The notes beneath the pieces are model-generated. The model saw nothing but the letters and a program-made list of their open reading frames with translations. It did not search any database and had not been told where the DNA came from. This document shows, one piece after another, positions 63,294 to 64,000 of a DNA stretch of 64,000 nt. Every line of letters starts with the position of its first letter. Within the stretch, counting starts at the first letter, position 1. The DNA is from Rhodospirillaceae bacterium (lineage in GTDB: Bacteria; Pseudomonadota; Alphaproteobacteria; DSM-16000; Inquilinaceae), in NCBI GenBank assembly GCA_020638575.1, contig JACKIH010000003.1, positions 2,647,501 through 2,711,500 of the forward strand, read 5' to 3'. Made by a program: the position numbers and the translations under genes.

Positions 63294-64000
63294 ATGGCGA
63301 CCAGGCGCATCCTTGCCGTGATGTCGGAGTTCGGCTACTGGGGCATCGAGCTGGTGGGGCCGCTGCGCAAGCTACAAGCCGCCGGCTACGCCTTCGACTT
63401 CGTGACGCCCAAGGGCACGCGCGCACCCTGCCTGCCGCCCAGCCGCGACACCACCTATCGCGATCCGCCGCTGGGCGTGTGCGTGACCACGCCGGAAGAC
63501 AAGGCGATGGTGGACGCGTTCGAGGCGACCGACGCGCTGGAGTCCACGCTCAACCTGTCGAGCCTGTTCCCGGAGCGGCCCTACTACTCGGCGCCGGACT
63601 TCCTGAGGAAGCTGGAAGCCTACTACCTCGCCCGCATCGCAGCGCAAAAGAAGGCGGTGGCGGCATACGATTCCGTGCTGCTGGTGGGCGGCAGCGGGCC
63701 GATCATCGACGTGGTCAACAACCAGCGGGTCCACGACCTGATCTTGGGCTTCCACGCCGCCGGCAAGCCGATCGGCGCCATCTGCTACGGCGTTGCCACC
63801 CTGGTGTTCGCCCGCGACTTCAACGAGCGCCGGGCGATCATCCACGGCAAGCACGTGACCGGCCACTGCATCGAATACGACTACCACGACGGCACCGGCT
63901 TCGTGGGCACCGACCTCAACATCGGCCCGCCGCCCTACTGCCTGGAATACCTGCTGTCGGACGCGGTGGGACCGGAGGGCCAGTACCACGGCAACTTCGG
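63294..64000 (+). CDS. DJ-1/PfpI family protein, second copy, 3' end outside window
   Basis: An open frame of 235 codons running off the window. It begins MATRRILAVMSEFGYWGIEL and shows the superfamily blocks VLLVGGSGPIIDVVNN and GAICYGVATLVFARD with the nucleophilic Cys. It is clearly related to the DJ-1 gene at 61776 but longer in the central part (an insertion around SSLFPERPYYSAPDF). Ribosome site AAAGAAGGG lies 9 bases upstream of the ATG. Confidence 0.88.
   Translation, partial: MATRRILAVMSEFGYWGIELVGPLRKLQAAGYAFDFVTPKGTRAPCLPPSRDTTYRDPPLGVCVTTPEDKAMVDAFEATDALESTLNLSSLFPERPYYSAPDFLRKLEAYYLARIAAQKKAVAAYDSVLLVGGSGPIIDVVNNQRVHDLILGFHAAGKPIGAICYGVATLVFARDFNERRAIIHGKHVTGHCIEYDYHDGTGFVGTDLNIGPPPYCLEYLLSDAVGPEGQYHGNF

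Overview
The window reads as chromosomal DNA of a free-living, high-GC alphaproteobacterium, most likely Rhodospirillales-like; genus and species cannot be fixed from sequence alone. The reasons are the GC-rich codon use, the rimP-nusA-ylxR-infB operon with a YlxR/L7Ae fusion, an UbiH-type hydroxylase, a TauE/SafE + TIGR02186-type pair, TRAP transport, glycolate oxidase subunits and a SatP acetate transporter. Genes are dense, often overlap by 4 bases (ATGA/GTGA), and lie on both strands.

Layout. 0-7.3 kb: end of a ubiquinone-type hydroxylase, a small membrane protein, a lytic transglycosylase, a TauE/SafE permease with its partner, a GT39-like glycosyltransferase and a GGDEF-EAL protein. 7.4-11 kb: tRNA-Val, gph, a small protein, glmU, a secreted protein. 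11.1-16.2 kb: a six-gene locus of TRAP transporter, DUF1445 lyase-like, DUF2848 and cupin proteins that looks like uptake and breakdown of one unknown organic acid. 16.4-24 kb: small and stress-type genes (DUF465, hemerythrin, aminotransferase/sulfotransferase pair, two tandem lipase-like paralogs, an MliC-like secreted protein, a lipoprotein, YciI and LysR).

24.3-27.2 kb is an AT-richer two-gene island: a TIR-domain protein followed 33 bases later by a membrane-anchored SPFH/band-7-like protein. It sits between LysR and the 3' end of the nusA-infB operon, and is the best candidate here for an undescribed system, possibly NAD-depleting phage defence. 27.3-33.3 kb: the infB-ylxR-nusA-rimP operon, with terminator, promoter and leader hairpin, and tRNA-Gln.

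33.5-43.5 kb: a Sel1/peptidoglycan-binding membrane protein, ispE, an acrylyl-CoA-reductase-like MDR enzyme, a TPP riboswitch driving thiM-thiE-thiD-tenA, a DDAH-like hydrolase, murJ and a DCC protein. 43.6-47 kb: lipoprotein and glcE/glcD without glcF. 47.1-51.5 kb: a Gld-type ABC system with permease and GldG fused. 51.7-57.2 kb: a predicted heme/ferredoxin-linked class III nucleotidyl cyclase, satP, a 528-base gap with a Fur-box promoter and possible small RNA, and an ABC exporter-like protein with degenerate ATPase motifs and an internal repeat. 57.5-64 kb: a VOC protein diverging from a seven-gene run (SnoaL, SnoaL-ankyrin, unknown, MBL-fold, DJ-1/PfpI, double EthD, DJ-1/PfpI) that looks like an uncharacterised small-molecule pathway and continues past the window.

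Three full copies and one half copy of a hairpin repeat lie in intergenic spaces at about 10.3, 10.4, 16.2 and 43.5 kb. Coordinates and motif statements were read by eye; family assignments are from recognised motifs and no database search was run.
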